Shown here one piece after another: positions 38,640-46,603 of a stretch of 64,000 nucleotides of DNA. The position numbers and the translations under genes are program-made. The notes under the pieces were generated by a model that was given only the letters and a program-made list of their open reading frames with translations, did no database searches and was not told the origin of the DNA. This DNA comes from Rugamonas sp. A1-17. GTDB taxonomy: Bacteria > Pseudomonadota > Gammaproteobacteria > Burkholderiales > Burkholderiaceae_D. Position 1 is the stretch's first letter, and every line of letters begins with the position of its first letter. Location: NCBI GenBank assembly GCA_025548565.1, contig JAJLPB010000006.1:1-64000 (forward strand), read 5' to 3'.

Positions 38640-39721
38640 TGCGCGCCTCCCTTGGCCGGCATGACGCCCTGGATGGTCAGCGCGAGCAGGCCGCCGTCAG
38701 GCAGATCCAGCACGCCGTTCAGTGGCGGCAGCGGAGCGCCGGGCATGGGCGTCAGCGCCTGTCCCCGCGCTGCCAGCAGCTGGCCGGCCTGGTTGGCGAA
38801 CAACAGCGAGCCATCGGCCCGGATGGCCGACGCGGTGATCGAAGCCGGCACAGGATTGGCCAGTTGCGCCCAGCTACGGCCATCGTCGGCGGAACGCCAG
38901 GCGTTGCCGCGCAAGCCGGCCAGCACAAGATCGCCGCCCGCCGGCAGTTCGGCGGTGAAGAAGCTGCCGTGGTAGGGCGGCTCCAGGCGCTGGAAGCTGC
39001 GGCCGCCGTCGCCGGACAGCAGCGCCAGTCCGCGTTCGCCGCCGACCAGGATGGTGTCGCCGCGGCGGCGCACGGTGTTCAGGTGCAGTCCCTTGGGATT
39101 GTCGAAGCGCTCCATCCAGGAGCTCCAGGTATGGCCGCCGTCGCCGCTGGCGAAGGCCAGGCCGTAGGCGCCCACCGCCAGCATGCGGCCGCCGTCGAGC
39201 AGGCAGACATCCAGCAGCGGCTTGTCGGCGTCGTCGGCCACCAGGCGTTCGGCCTCGCGGATGGCGGCGGCATCGCCGCGCGCCTTGGCCGCCGTCAGCG
39301 CCAGCGCCGCCGCGCGCCGGCCGTCCAGCGCCAATTGCCAGTGCGCGCCGCCGTCGGTGGTCGCCAGCACCACGCCGGCATGGCCGACCGCCACGCCGTT
39401 GCTGGCATCGGCGAAGCGTACCGCCGTCAGCGTGACGCTGACCGGCACGGCGGCCTGGCGCCAGTGCTTGCCCTGGTCGTCGCTGAGCAGCACGATGCCG
39501 CGCTCGCCGACGGTGACGATGCGCGCGCCGGCGAGGGCGGCGCCCAGCATCGCCGCCTGCGCCGGATTACGCGCGGCCACGGCGGGCCGCAGCCGGGCCG
39601 CCGTGACCGCGCCGTGTGCTTCCGCCGCCACGCCGTCGCCGGCCAGCGCGCAGGCCGGCGACGCGCCCAGCGCCAGGGCGCCGAACCACGCGCACTCGAT
39701 CAGGAACCGTTTGGCGGACAT
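38636..39721 (-). CDS. periplasmic BNR/Ycf48-like beta-propeller protein, envelope module 2
   Basis: A 361-residue exported propeller, the counterpart of 16610-17725. Asp-box repeats include SDDQGKHW, TTDGGAHW, SGDGGHTW, SGDGGRSF and SADDGRSW. The hydrophobic N terminus ends near ACALA. The start codon shares one base with the DUF1329 stop (TGATG) and its stop overlaps the RND start, so the gene is translationally coupled on both sides. No enzymatic motif is evident; a scaffold role in the envelope complex is the likely function. Confidence 0.85.
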   Translation of the reverse strand: MSAKRFLIECAWFGALALGASPACALAGDGVAAEAHGAVTAARLRPAVAARNPAQAAMLGAALAGARIVTVGERGIVLLSDDQGKHWRQAAVPVSVTLTAVRFADASNGVAVGHAGVVLATTDGGAHWQLALDGRRAAALALTAAKARGDAAAIREAERLVADDADKPLLDVCLLDGGRMLAVGAYGLAFASGDGGHTWSSWMERFDNPKGLHLNTVRRRGDTILVGGERGLALLSGDGGRSFQRLEPPYHGSFFTAELPAGGDLVLAGLRGNAWRSADDGRSWAQLANPVPASITASAIRADGSLLFANQAGQLLAARGQALTPMPGAPLPPLNGVLDLPDGGLLALTIQGVMPAKGGAQ

Positions 39722-41076
39722 CAGCGTGCACCCTCGCCGCTCATGGCGTCCGGGGTGAACAGGCTGTCCTGGTAGCGCGGCTTGACGACGTACTGGGCCG
39801 GCTGTGAGCTGTACAGGTCACCCACGAAGGCGGTGCCGGAGACCAGGTCGGTGAAGCCGAAGGCGCCGATCACGGTGCCCGGCAGGTCCGGCGCGACGAA
39901 GGTTTGCGACCACAGGGTCTTCCACAGCTGGCCGTTGGCGTCCCAGCGGTCGCCCAGCACGCAGTTCCAGGTGTCCTCGTCGCAGTAGTAGCGGCTCTTC
40001 GGCGCCTGGTGGCGCTGGCCGGCGCGCAGCGTGGCCTCAACCACCCACACGCGGTGCCGCTCCCAGCGCACGTAGTCGGGGTTGAGGAAGCTCTTGCCCA
40101 GCACTTCGGCATCGGTCTTCGCCTGCAGCAGCTTGTTGCCGTTATAGGGGATCAGCATTTCGTGCTTGCCCATCAGCTTCCAGTCGAAACGGTCGGTGCG
40201 GCCGGTCCAGGTGGACAGTTCGTCAAAGCTCATCACACCGGCGGTGGCCGGGGTGGGCGTGTCGCAGCATGGATTGGGCAGCTTGCGCACGCGGCGCTGG
40301 CCGGTCAGGTAGACCCAGGCCTGGTCCTTGCTCGGATCGAGGTTGGTGCGGCCGACGATGGCCTCGCCGGCGCGGATGGGCGGGCCGGAATTAATCAGGC
40401 GCAGAAGCCAGAACTCGTTGGCCTTGCTGAACTGCTCCGGCGTCCCCTCCTGGAAGTAGTAGGGCATCTGCATGTCGGCGGTGCCGCTGGTGGTCAGCAC
40501 GGCCTTGCCGTCTGTGGTCAGCTGGTATTGGGCGAGCGGGATCTGCACCGACACGCCGCGCCAGCGCAGCTGGTGGTTCCACATCACTTCGGCGCCGGAC
40601 TTGGGAATCGGGAAGGGCACGCCGCCGAAGGCGCCGGCGACCACGTCGCCGGCCAGCCTGGCGCGGGTGGCGTTCTTGAAGGTGTTTTCATACACCCATT
40701 GCGGCGCGGCGGCGGTGCGGTGGGTGGCATAGACGTCGAGCCGGTAGTCCGGATATTTTTTCAGCATGGCCTTGGTGCCGTCGGTCAGCAGGGCGGCATA
40801 CTGGTCGGCGTTCTTCGCGGTGACCACGAACAGGGGCTTCTCGTCCTTGAACGGATCGCCGCGGCGGCCGCCCGGCTTGTCGCCGGCGATGGGCGTGGTG
40901 TAGCCGCCGGTCCAGGCGGGAATGCTGCCGTCCTTGTTGCCGGCCTTTTCGCCGCCCAGCGGCGTCAGGTCGGATTTCAGCCTGGCCGCTTCCTCGGCGG
41001 TGACGGCGGCGGCGGGCAGTGCGGCGCTGAGCGCGGCCAGCGCCGCCAGCGCGAATATCGTGCGTGGGTGTTTCAT
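39721..41076 (-). CDS. DUF1329 protein, envelope module 2
   Basis: A 451-residue DUF1329 protein with signal peptide (MKHPRTIF to AAA) and the same landmarks as module 1: LTPLGGEKAGNKDGSIPAW, YENTFKNATRA, GQRRVRKLP and SRYYCDEDTWNCVLGDRWD. An extra pair of cysteines (NPCCDTP and CDEDTWNC) distinguishes it. AGGAG upstream supports the ATG at 41076; the longer open frame lies inside the DUF1302 gene. Confidence 0.88.
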   Translation of the reverse strand: MKHPRTIFALAALAALSAALPAAAVTAEEAARLKSDLTPLGGEKAGNKDGSIPAWTGGYTTPIAGDKPGGRRGDPFKDEKPLFVVTAKNADQYAALLTDGTKAMLKKYPDYRLDVYATHRTAAAPQWVYENTFKNATRARLAGDVVAGAFGGVPFPIPKSGAEVMWNHQLRWRGVSVQIPLAQYQLTTDGKAVLTTSGTADMQMPYYFQEGTPEQFSKANEFWLLRLINSGPPIRAGEAIVGRTNLDPSKDQAWVYLTGQRRVRKLPNPCCDTPTPATAGVMSFDELSTWTGRTDRFDWKLMGKHEMLIPYNGNKLLQAKTDAEVLGKSFLNPDYVRWERHRVWVVEATLRAGQRHQAPKSRYYCDEDTWNCVLGDRWDANGQLWKTLWSQTFVAPDLPGTVIGAFGFTDLVSGTAFVGDLYSSQPAQYVVKPRYQDSLFTPDAMSGEGAR

Positions 41077-41095
41077 AAGGTCTCCTGTGGTTTTT

Positions 41096-42736
41096 TTAGA
41101 AGGTGCGGCGCAGCGACAGCGCCAGGTAATCGCGGTCGGCCAGCGCGTTGCCGCTGCTGTAGACGGCGGCGCCATTGGTCAGCAGCGGGCGGTAGTTGAC
41201 GAAGGGCTCGGCCTTGCCCAGGTATTGGTTGTAGCTGATCGAGAACTGCCACACGCCGCGGTAGGTGCCATCCACGCCCAGCGTGGCGGTGCCGCTATGC
41301 CTGGCGCCCCAACCGAGGCCGGTGACCGAGGAGTTCCCGTCGACCGCGTAGCGCAGGCCGACGGGCACGTTCAGGTCCAGGCCAGCCATCACCTGGCGGT
41401 AGCTCGGCGTGTAGATCACCTGCAGCGCGGTGGCGTCGCGCGTGCGCAGCCCGTCCAGCGTGTGGTTGGGGTCTTCCTTGGACAGCGCGCGGTTCCACGC
41501 CAGTTCGCCGACCAGCGACGATTCGCGCGCCAGCCAGTTGGGACTCAGGTTGCTGATCCACGACAGGTTGACGTGCGCGGTGCGGCCGGTGGCGTAGCCG
41601 GGTTCCGCCTGCACGTTCGGATAGACCACGTTCTGGTTCGTCAGCGGCATGTTGTTGCGCACCGACGCCTCCAGCGCCAGGCTGGTGTTGCCGATCGCAT
41701 GGGTGGCGCTGGCGCCGACCGTGGTGATCGCCTCGGGGAAGATGTAATACCAGTTGCCCGGCGCGGCGCTGGTGACGTTCAGCCGCGAATAGAACTGGCC
41801 GGACTTGTCGTGATAGCGGGCCGCGTAGAATCCCAGGTCGGTTTCATCGAGCCGCCATTTGAGCTGCGCGCCGAACTGGCCGCGGTTGGACGGACGGCGG
41901 TCAACGCCCGGCGCCAGCACGCTGCCGTTGATAATCTCCGGCAGTGTCGAACCGCCCCAGATATTGTTGGAGGTGTTGAAGTAGCTGCCGGCCGGCGCCA
42001 TGCGGTCGGCCTGCCAGCGGAACTGGTAGTAGGCGCCCAGCGCCAGGTCCGGGCTCAGTTGCAGCTGGCCGGACACCTGGGGCACCGGCCGGATGATCTC
42101 CTTGAACTGGGCGTTGGGCGAGGACTGCAGCTTCATCACGTCGGTCGGCCCCTGCGCGCGGGCGATGCCGTTATCGCCGAAGAACAGCGTTTCGCCATAC
42201 ACCAGCGCGTGCTGGCCCAGGCGCACGCTCAGCTTGTGGCCGGGGCTCAGCTCCCAGCCGCCGAAGACAAAGGCGTCCAGTACCTCGGCCTTGCGGCCGG
42301 CCAGTTTGCGGGTGGCGTCGGGCATGGCGTTGTAGGGCGTCTGGCCGTTGCCGGTGTCGGCTGCGCCGGTGCTGCCGTCGTAGGCCTGGTCGTACCACGC
42401 GGCCACGCTGAGGCGCATGCCATACGCCTTGCGGTAGACCGCGTCCAATTCGCTCAGCAGGTCGACCCGCTTGGAGACCCAGCCCTGGTTGCGGAAGTTG
42501 TCGTCGCCGGCGTTGAAGTTCAGCGCCTGCGGGAAGGCCGATGCCGGCACGCCGGGCACCAGCTGCCGGGTGGTCGCAGCCAGTTGCGGATCGGCGTCGT
42601 GCAGGCGATACAGCGCGCTGGCCTTGACGGTATTGTCGAAGCGCAGGCTCCAGTCGGGGTTGGCCAGTTCGATTTCGCCGGCGTGTCCGGCGCCGGCGGC
42701 CAGGGCGGCCGCCAGCACGGTCAGGGATTTGTTCAT
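41096..42736 (-). CDS. DUF1302 outer-membrane beta-barrel protein, envelope module 2
   Basis: A 546-residue DUF1302 protein with signal peptide (cleavage near GHAG) and C-terminal Phe (LALSLRRTF). It matches module 1 in IELANPDWSLRFDNTVKAS, YGETLFFGDNGIARAQGPTDV and LADRDYLALSL. It is the first gene of the twelve-gene operon and therefore the promoter-proximal target of the NodD-like regulator. GGAG before the ATG at 42736 fixes the start; longer open sequence crosses the promoter. It is probably an outer-membrane entry or exit port for the operon's hydrophobic substrate (inference). Confidence 0.88.
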   Translation of the reverse strand: MNKSLTVLAAALAAGAGHAGEIELANPDWSLRFDNTVKASALYRLHDADPQLAATTRQLVPGVPASAFPQALNFNAGDDNFRNQGWVSKRVDLLSELDAVYRKAYGMRLSVAAWYDQAYDGSTGAADTGNGQTPYNAMPDATRKLAGRKAEVLDAFVFGGWELSPGHKLSVRLGQHALVYGETLFFGDNGIARAQGPTDVMKLQSSPNAQFKEIIRPVPQVSGQLQLSPDLALGAYYQFRWQADRMAPAGSYFNTSNNIWGGSTLPEIINGSVLAPGVDRRPSNRGQFGAQLKWRLDETDLGFYAARYHDKSGQFYSRLNVTSAAPGNWYYIFPEAITTVGASATHAIGNTSLALEASVRNNMPLTNQNVVYPNVQAEPGYATGRTAHVNLSWISNLSPNWLARESSLVGELAWNRALSKEDPNHTLDGLRTRDATALQVIYTPSYRQVMAGLDLNVPVGLRYAVDGNSSVTGLGWGARHSGTATLGVDGTYRGVWQFSISYNQYLGKAEPFVNYRPLLTNGAAVYSSGNALADRDYLALSLRRTF

Positions 42737-42801
42737 CGGTGTCTCCATCATTGTTTTTTGTTTGGAGCACCCAGTGTGCCGATGCCGGCTATATGTGTAA
42801 A

Positions 42802-42841
42802 ATTGATTGTATGCATTCAATGTATCGATATGATGGATACA
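42802..42841. promoter_or_regulatory. tandem nod-box-like inverted repeats
   Basis: ATTGA-N10-TCAAT (42802-42821) is followed by TGTATC-N9-GATACA (42821-42841). The second contains ATC-N9-GAT, the core spacing of rhizobial nod boxes. The two centres are about 19.5 bases apart, two helical turns, as expected for a LysR tetramer. The site lies between the NodD-like gene and the leftward operon. Confidence 0.6.
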
Positions 42842-42863
42842 TAAAAAAAACAGGAGGAGACGT

Positions 42864-43790
42864 ATGCGTTTCAACAAGCTGGATTTGAATCTGTTGGTGG
42901 CGCTGGACGCCATGTTCTCGCTGCGCAGCGTGAGCCGCGCGGCCGAGCAGCTGCACATGAGCCAATCGGCGTTAAGCAGTTCGCTGGCGCGCCTGCGCGA
43001 CTACTTCGACGACGAGCTGCTGGTGCAGGTGGGGCGGCAGATGGAACTGACGCCGCGCGCGGAGGTGCTGCAGGAGGCGGTGCGCGATGTGCTGGTGCGG
43101 GTCAACACCACCATCACGGCCACGCCGCACTTCGACCCCACGCAATCGGATCGCGAGTTCCGCATCTTCGTGTCGGACTTCTCGATGGCGGTGCTGATGC
43201 CGCACGCGCTGGCGCTGGCGCAGGAACAACAGAGCACGGTGCGTTTTCATTTGCTGCCGCAGACGCGCCAGCCGCAGCGCACCCTGGAGCAGGGCGACGC
43301 CGACCTGCTGGTGATCCCGCGCGACTACTGCTCGCCCGACCATCCGACCGAGCCGCTGTTCGAGGAGCAGTTCTGCTGCGTGGTGTGGAACCGCAGCCGC
43401 TACGCGCAGGCGGGCGAGATGACGCTGGAAGCCTACAAGGCGGCCGGCCACGTGGTGATGCAGCCGCCGGGGATGGACCGCACCTTCGAATACCTGTTCA
43501 TGGAGGGAACCGGCATCGCGCGGCGGGTCGAGGTGACGTCGTTCAGCTTCCTGACGGCGCCTTATCTGGTGGTGGGCACGGAGCGGGTGGCCACCGTGCA
43601 CCGCCGGCTGGCGCGCGTGGTAAGCCGCGGCCTGCCGCTGGCGATGCTGCCGATGCCGATGCGGATGAAGCACATGGAACAGGTCATGCAGTGGCATAAA
43701 TACCGCAGCCAGGACCCTGGCCTGATGTGGCTGCGCCAGCTGCTGCAGCAGGCGGTGCTGCGCATGGACGCCGAGGGCGCAAGCGCCTAG
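42864..43790 (+). CDS. NodD-like LysR regulator of the flavonoid-type operon
   Basis: A 308-residue LysR protein that resembles rhizobial NodD along its whole length. The opening MRFNKLDLNLLVALDA, FDPTQSDREFRIFVSDF, the mid-domain PYLVVGTERVATVHRRLA and the end QWHKYRSQDPGLMWLRQLL all have NodD counterparts. The helix-turn-helix is about residues 18-45 (VSRAAEQLHMSQSALSSSLARL). NodD and FdeR proteins are activated by flavonoids, so a flavonoid effector is the best guess. It diverges from the twelve-gene operon over tandem nod-box-like repeats just upstream of its own start, implying autoregulation as well. AGGAGG precedes the ATG. Its 3' end overlaps the EthD gene by 4 bases. Confidence 0.88.
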   Translation: MRFNKLDLNLLVALDAMFSLRSVSRAAEQLHMSQSALSSSLARLRDYFDDELLVQVGRQMELTPRAEVLQEAVRDVLVRVNTTITATPHFDPTQSDREFRIFVSDFSMAVLMPHALALAQEQQSTVRFHLLPQTRQPQRTLEQGDADLLVIPRDYCSPDHPTEPLFEEQFCCVVWNRSRYAQAGEMTLEAYKAAGHVVMQPPGMDRTFEYLFMEGTGIARRVEVTSFSFLTAPYLVVGTERVATVHRRLARVVSRGLPLAMLPMPMRMKHMEQVMQWHKYRSQDPGLMWLRQLLQQAVLRMDAEGASA

Positions 43791-44548
43791 GCGGCGCTTT
43801 CCGCAAGCGGCCGTTGGTAGATCGTCACCTCCGCCGCGTAAAGGAAGAACGACTGCGCTGGGACATAAAAGCGCGTGGCCGGATCGGCGTTATACGCGAG
43901 CAGGGCGCTTTCATAAGCGCGGAAGGCGCCGATGGCGTGGACATCGTCGAAATACAGGCTGGCGACGCCTTCGTAGATGGGAACGTCCTTCCCGCCGAAG
44001 TAGGCCAGCATGGCGTTGAACTCGGGCAGCTGGCGGTTGTGCACACAGCGGCGCAAGGCCGCGGCGGCGGCGGGTGCGGCCTCCAGCGCACAAGCGTGCG
44101 CGCGGCTCCAGCGCTGGAAGAACTCCGGAAGCGGCAGGCCGTCGGCGGCGCGCAGGTAGTGCAGCACCTTGGCGCCGCCGAAGCTGCCCGGACGCGCCAC
44201 CGGTTGCTCCACTTCCACCGCCACCATGCTCAGGGCCACGCTGATGTCGCTGAAATTGGCGCCATCGGGACCGACCCTGGTGCGCACGTGTTCATGGCCG
44301 AAGGTGGCGCTCATGTCCGCCGCGCTGTCCCAGTAAAGTTCCGTCACCGAGTCGCGCGCCGCCACCATGGCGTGCGCCGGTTCGGCGGCGCTGCCGAAGG
44401 CGGAATCGAAGACATGATTCTGTACATAGCGCTTCATCGCCACCGGATTCTCGCAGGCGATGGCGCCGTGCACGTGCTGCACGTAGGCGAGGTATTCGGC
44501 ATGCGTCATGCCCGGGCGCCTGCAGATGGCCGCTAACATCTTGATCAT
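43787..44548 (-). CDS. EthD-domain protein (two tandem copies)
   Basis: A 253-residue protein of the EthD/dimeric alpha-beta-barrel group with two related halves. The first has CRRPGMTHAEYLAYVQHVHG, the second LPEFFQRWSRAHACALEAA; each shows the FxxxWxxxHA-type signature in weaker or stronger form. EthD-like proteins often accompany aromatic degradation genes as small cofactor-free enzymes or accessory proteins. It is convergent with the NodD-like gene and divergent from the cyclase gene. The reaction is unknown. Confidence 0.75.
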   Translation of the reverse strand: MIKMLAAICRRPGMTHAEYLAYVQHVHGAIACENPVAMKRYVQNHVFDSAFGSAAEPAHAMVAARDSVTELYWDSAADMSATFGHEHVRTRVGPDGANFSDISVALSMVAVEVEQPVARPGSFGGAKVLHYLRAADGLPLPEFFQRWSRAHACALEAAPAAAAALRRCVHNRQLPEFNAMLAYFGGKDVPIYEGVASLYFDDVHAIGAFRAYESALLAYNADPATRFYVPAQSFFLYAAEVTIYQRPLAESAA

Positions 44549-44700
44549 GGTCGTCTCTTTTAAAAAGGAATGGGAGCGGAGATGGTACGCGCGGGGCCGC
44601 GCCGGCCGCTAGCGGGGCGGCGCGAAACCAGCTATGCGTCCAATGGATGACGCGCCGCGGGCTGGTATCGAAGCGGTGGATGGGCGGGATCGACAGAAGT

Positions 44701-44715
44701 GATTGTACAAGCGCG
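44701..44715 (+). repeat. 15-base motif GATTGTACAAGCGCG upstream of the cyclase gene
   Basis: Identical to 33732-33746 on the other strand and 47 bases before the cyclase start, in the 213-base gap between divergent genes. It includes the TTGTACAA palindrome. Recurrence by chance is possible; no clear promoter hexamers were identified with it. Confidence 0.3.
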
Positions 44716-44761
44716 GCCCCCAGCGCTTAGCATGGTTTCTCTCATCATCGAAAGGAACCCC

Positions 44762-45547
44762 ATGGCGCGCCGTTTTGTCGATCTGTCGATCTATCTGGAA
44801 AACGAGGTATTGTCCGATCCACCCATCCTGGCGCCCAGGATCGAGTACCAGAACCACAAGGATACGCTGGGCGAATTCATGCACCTGCTGCCCGGCACCA
44901 AGGCGGGCGACTTCCCGGACGGCGAAGCGGCTGCCGCCGAATGGGTGCGCCTGACCACCCACAGCGGCACCCATCTGGACGCGCCTTACCACTTTCATTC
45001 GACCATGAACCGCAAGCTGGGCGAGGCCGAGCGCTCGATCACGATCGACGAAGTGCCGCTGGAATGGTGCTTCCAGCCAGGCGTGAAGCTGGACTTCCGC
45101 CACATGCCGGACGGCCACGTGGTCACGGCTGCGGAGGTGGAGGCGGAACTGGCGCGCATCGGCCACACGCTGCAGCCGCTGGAAATCGTGGTGGTCAATA
45201 CCCGCGCCGGCGAGCGCTATGGCCAGCCGGACTACGTCAACGCCGGCTGCGGAATGGGCTACGAGGCCACCATGTATCTGCTCGAACGGGGCGTGCGCCT
45301 GACCGGCACCGACGCCTGGAGCTGGGACGCGCCGTTCAGTTACACCGCGAAGAAGATCCAGCAGACCGGCAACGTGGACCTGATCTGGGAAGGCCACAAG
45401 GCCGGCCGCGATATCGGCTACTGTCATCTGGAGAAAATGCACAACCTGGAGTCGCTGCCGCCGACCGGCTTCACCATCAGCTGCTTCCCGCACAAGATCC
45501 GCGCCGCATCCGCCGGCTGGACCCGCGCGGTGGCGATCTTCGACTGA
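44762..45547 (+). CDS. cyclase-family (kynurenine-formamidase-like) metal-dependent hydrolase
   Basis: A 261-residue cyclase-family protein. The metal-binding signature is HSGTHLDAPYHF (HxGTHxD), with a later DAWSWDAPF segment and a second metal region near GYCHLEKMHNLE. Family members hydrolyse formamides, lactones or cyclic amides. GAAAGGA supports the ATG at 44762; an in-frame ATG at 44699 overlaps the 15-base motif. It leads a rightward set of LysR, cyclodeaminase-like, DapA-like and aldehyde dehydrogenase genes whose substrate is not known. Confidence 0.87.
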   Translation: MARRFVDLSIYLENEVLSDPPILAPRIEYQNHKDTLGEFMHLLPGTKAGDFPDGEAAAAEWVRLTTHSGTHLDAPYHFHSTMNRKLGEAERSITIDEVPLEWCFQPGVKLDFRHMPDGHVVTAAEVEAELARIGHTLQPLEIVVVNTRAGERYGQPDYVNAGCGMGYEATMYLLERGVRLTGTDAWSWDAPFSYTAKKIQQTGNVDLIWEGHKAGRDIGYCHLEKMHNLESLPPTGFTISCFPHKIRAASAGWTRAVAIFD

Positions 45548-45565
45548 GGGCGGGGAAGGGCGGCG

Positions 45566-46477
45566 GTGCAATCGATACTCGACCCGAAGTGGAACGTCTT
45601 CATGCGGATCGTGGTTGCCGGCAGCGTCACCCGGGCCGCGCTGGCGCTGGACTGTCCGCAGTCCGTCGTCAGCCGCCAGCTGGCGCAGCTGGAGCAGCAG
45701 TGCGGCGCGCGCCTGTTCCGGCGCACCGGCCGTGGCGTGGTGCTGACCGACTTCGGCCAGCAGATCCACGGCCGGGTCCAGGCCCTGATGCGCCTGGCCG
45801 ACGATCTGCAGGACGAGATAGATTGCTCGGCCGGCGTGCCGTCCGGCGAGGTCCATGTCGGGCTGCTGCCTTCCACCGTGGGCGCGCTGGCGCGGCCGAT
45901 CTTCGCCGAAGTGCGCCGGCTGCTGCCGCGCGTGCGGCTGCACCTGGTCGAAGGCTCCAGCGCGGAACTGGAGGAATGGCTGGCGCTGGGACGCCTGGAC
46001 CTGGCCATGCTGCTGCGCGACGGCGGCCAGGCCCAGGGCGACGAGCCGGTGCTGGCGCGCATGGCGCTATGCCTGCTTGGCCGGGCCGGCGACGCCGTCG
46101 CGGAGCGCGCCTCGGTCACGCTGGACGAGGTGTTGTCGCTGCCGTTGATTCTGCCCGGCGCGCCGCACGTGCTGCGCTCGCAGCTGGACAAACTGGCCAG
46201 CCAGCGCGGCACGCGGCTGCAATTGGCGATCGAGGCGGACACCGTCGGCCTGCAGATCGAACTGGCGGCGGCAGGCGCGGGCTACGCGGTGGCCGCCGCC
46301 GTGTCGGCTCCAGGCCAGATCCGCCGCGGCGAGTTGAGCGCGGCGCCCATCGTATCGCCGCAATTGCTGCGCACCGTCGTGCTGGGGACCACCGCGCACC
46401 GCGCCCACACGCTGGCGACCCGCCGCGTCTCGGAGCTGATGCGGTCGATCGCGGCCGAACGCTTGCCGGCGCCCTAG
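45566..46477 (+). CDS. LysR-family transcriptional regulator
   Basis: A 303-residue LysR protein starting at GTG (AAGGG upstream). The helix-turn-helix spans about 17-45 (GSVTRAALALDCPQSVVSRQLAQLEQQCGARLF), followed by a linker helix and a periplasmic-binding-like effector domain (SGEVHVGLLPSTVG onward). It lies 18 bases after the cyclase and before the cyclodeaminase-like gene on the same strand, so it probably controls this small cluster. It is unrelated in detail to the NodD-like protein. Confidence 0.88.
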   Translation: MQSILDPKWNVFMRIVVAGSVTRAALALDCPQSVVSRQLAQLEQQCGARLFRRTGRGVVLTDFGQQIHGRVQALMRLADDLQDEIDCSAGVPSGEVHVGLLPSTVGALARPIFAEVRRLLPRVRLHLVEGSSAELEEWLALGRLDLAMLLRDGGQAQGDEPVLARMALCLLGRAGDAVAERASVTLDEVLSLPLILPGAPHVLRSQLDKLASQRGTRLQLAIEADTVGLQIELAAAGAGYAVAAAVSAPGQIRRGELSAAPIVSPQLLRTVVLGTTAHRAHTLATRRVSELMRSIAAERLPAP

Positions 46478-46603
46478 TCCTGGTCCCGATGCGCTCCGCA
46501 TGCCGGTATAGCGGTTTGCGGATATCTGCTTTGAATTTACCCCCGTATCCCCGTACCTGCCGGCTGCCTACACTGGCAGTCATCGCAAACCGGAGATACC
46601 CGC

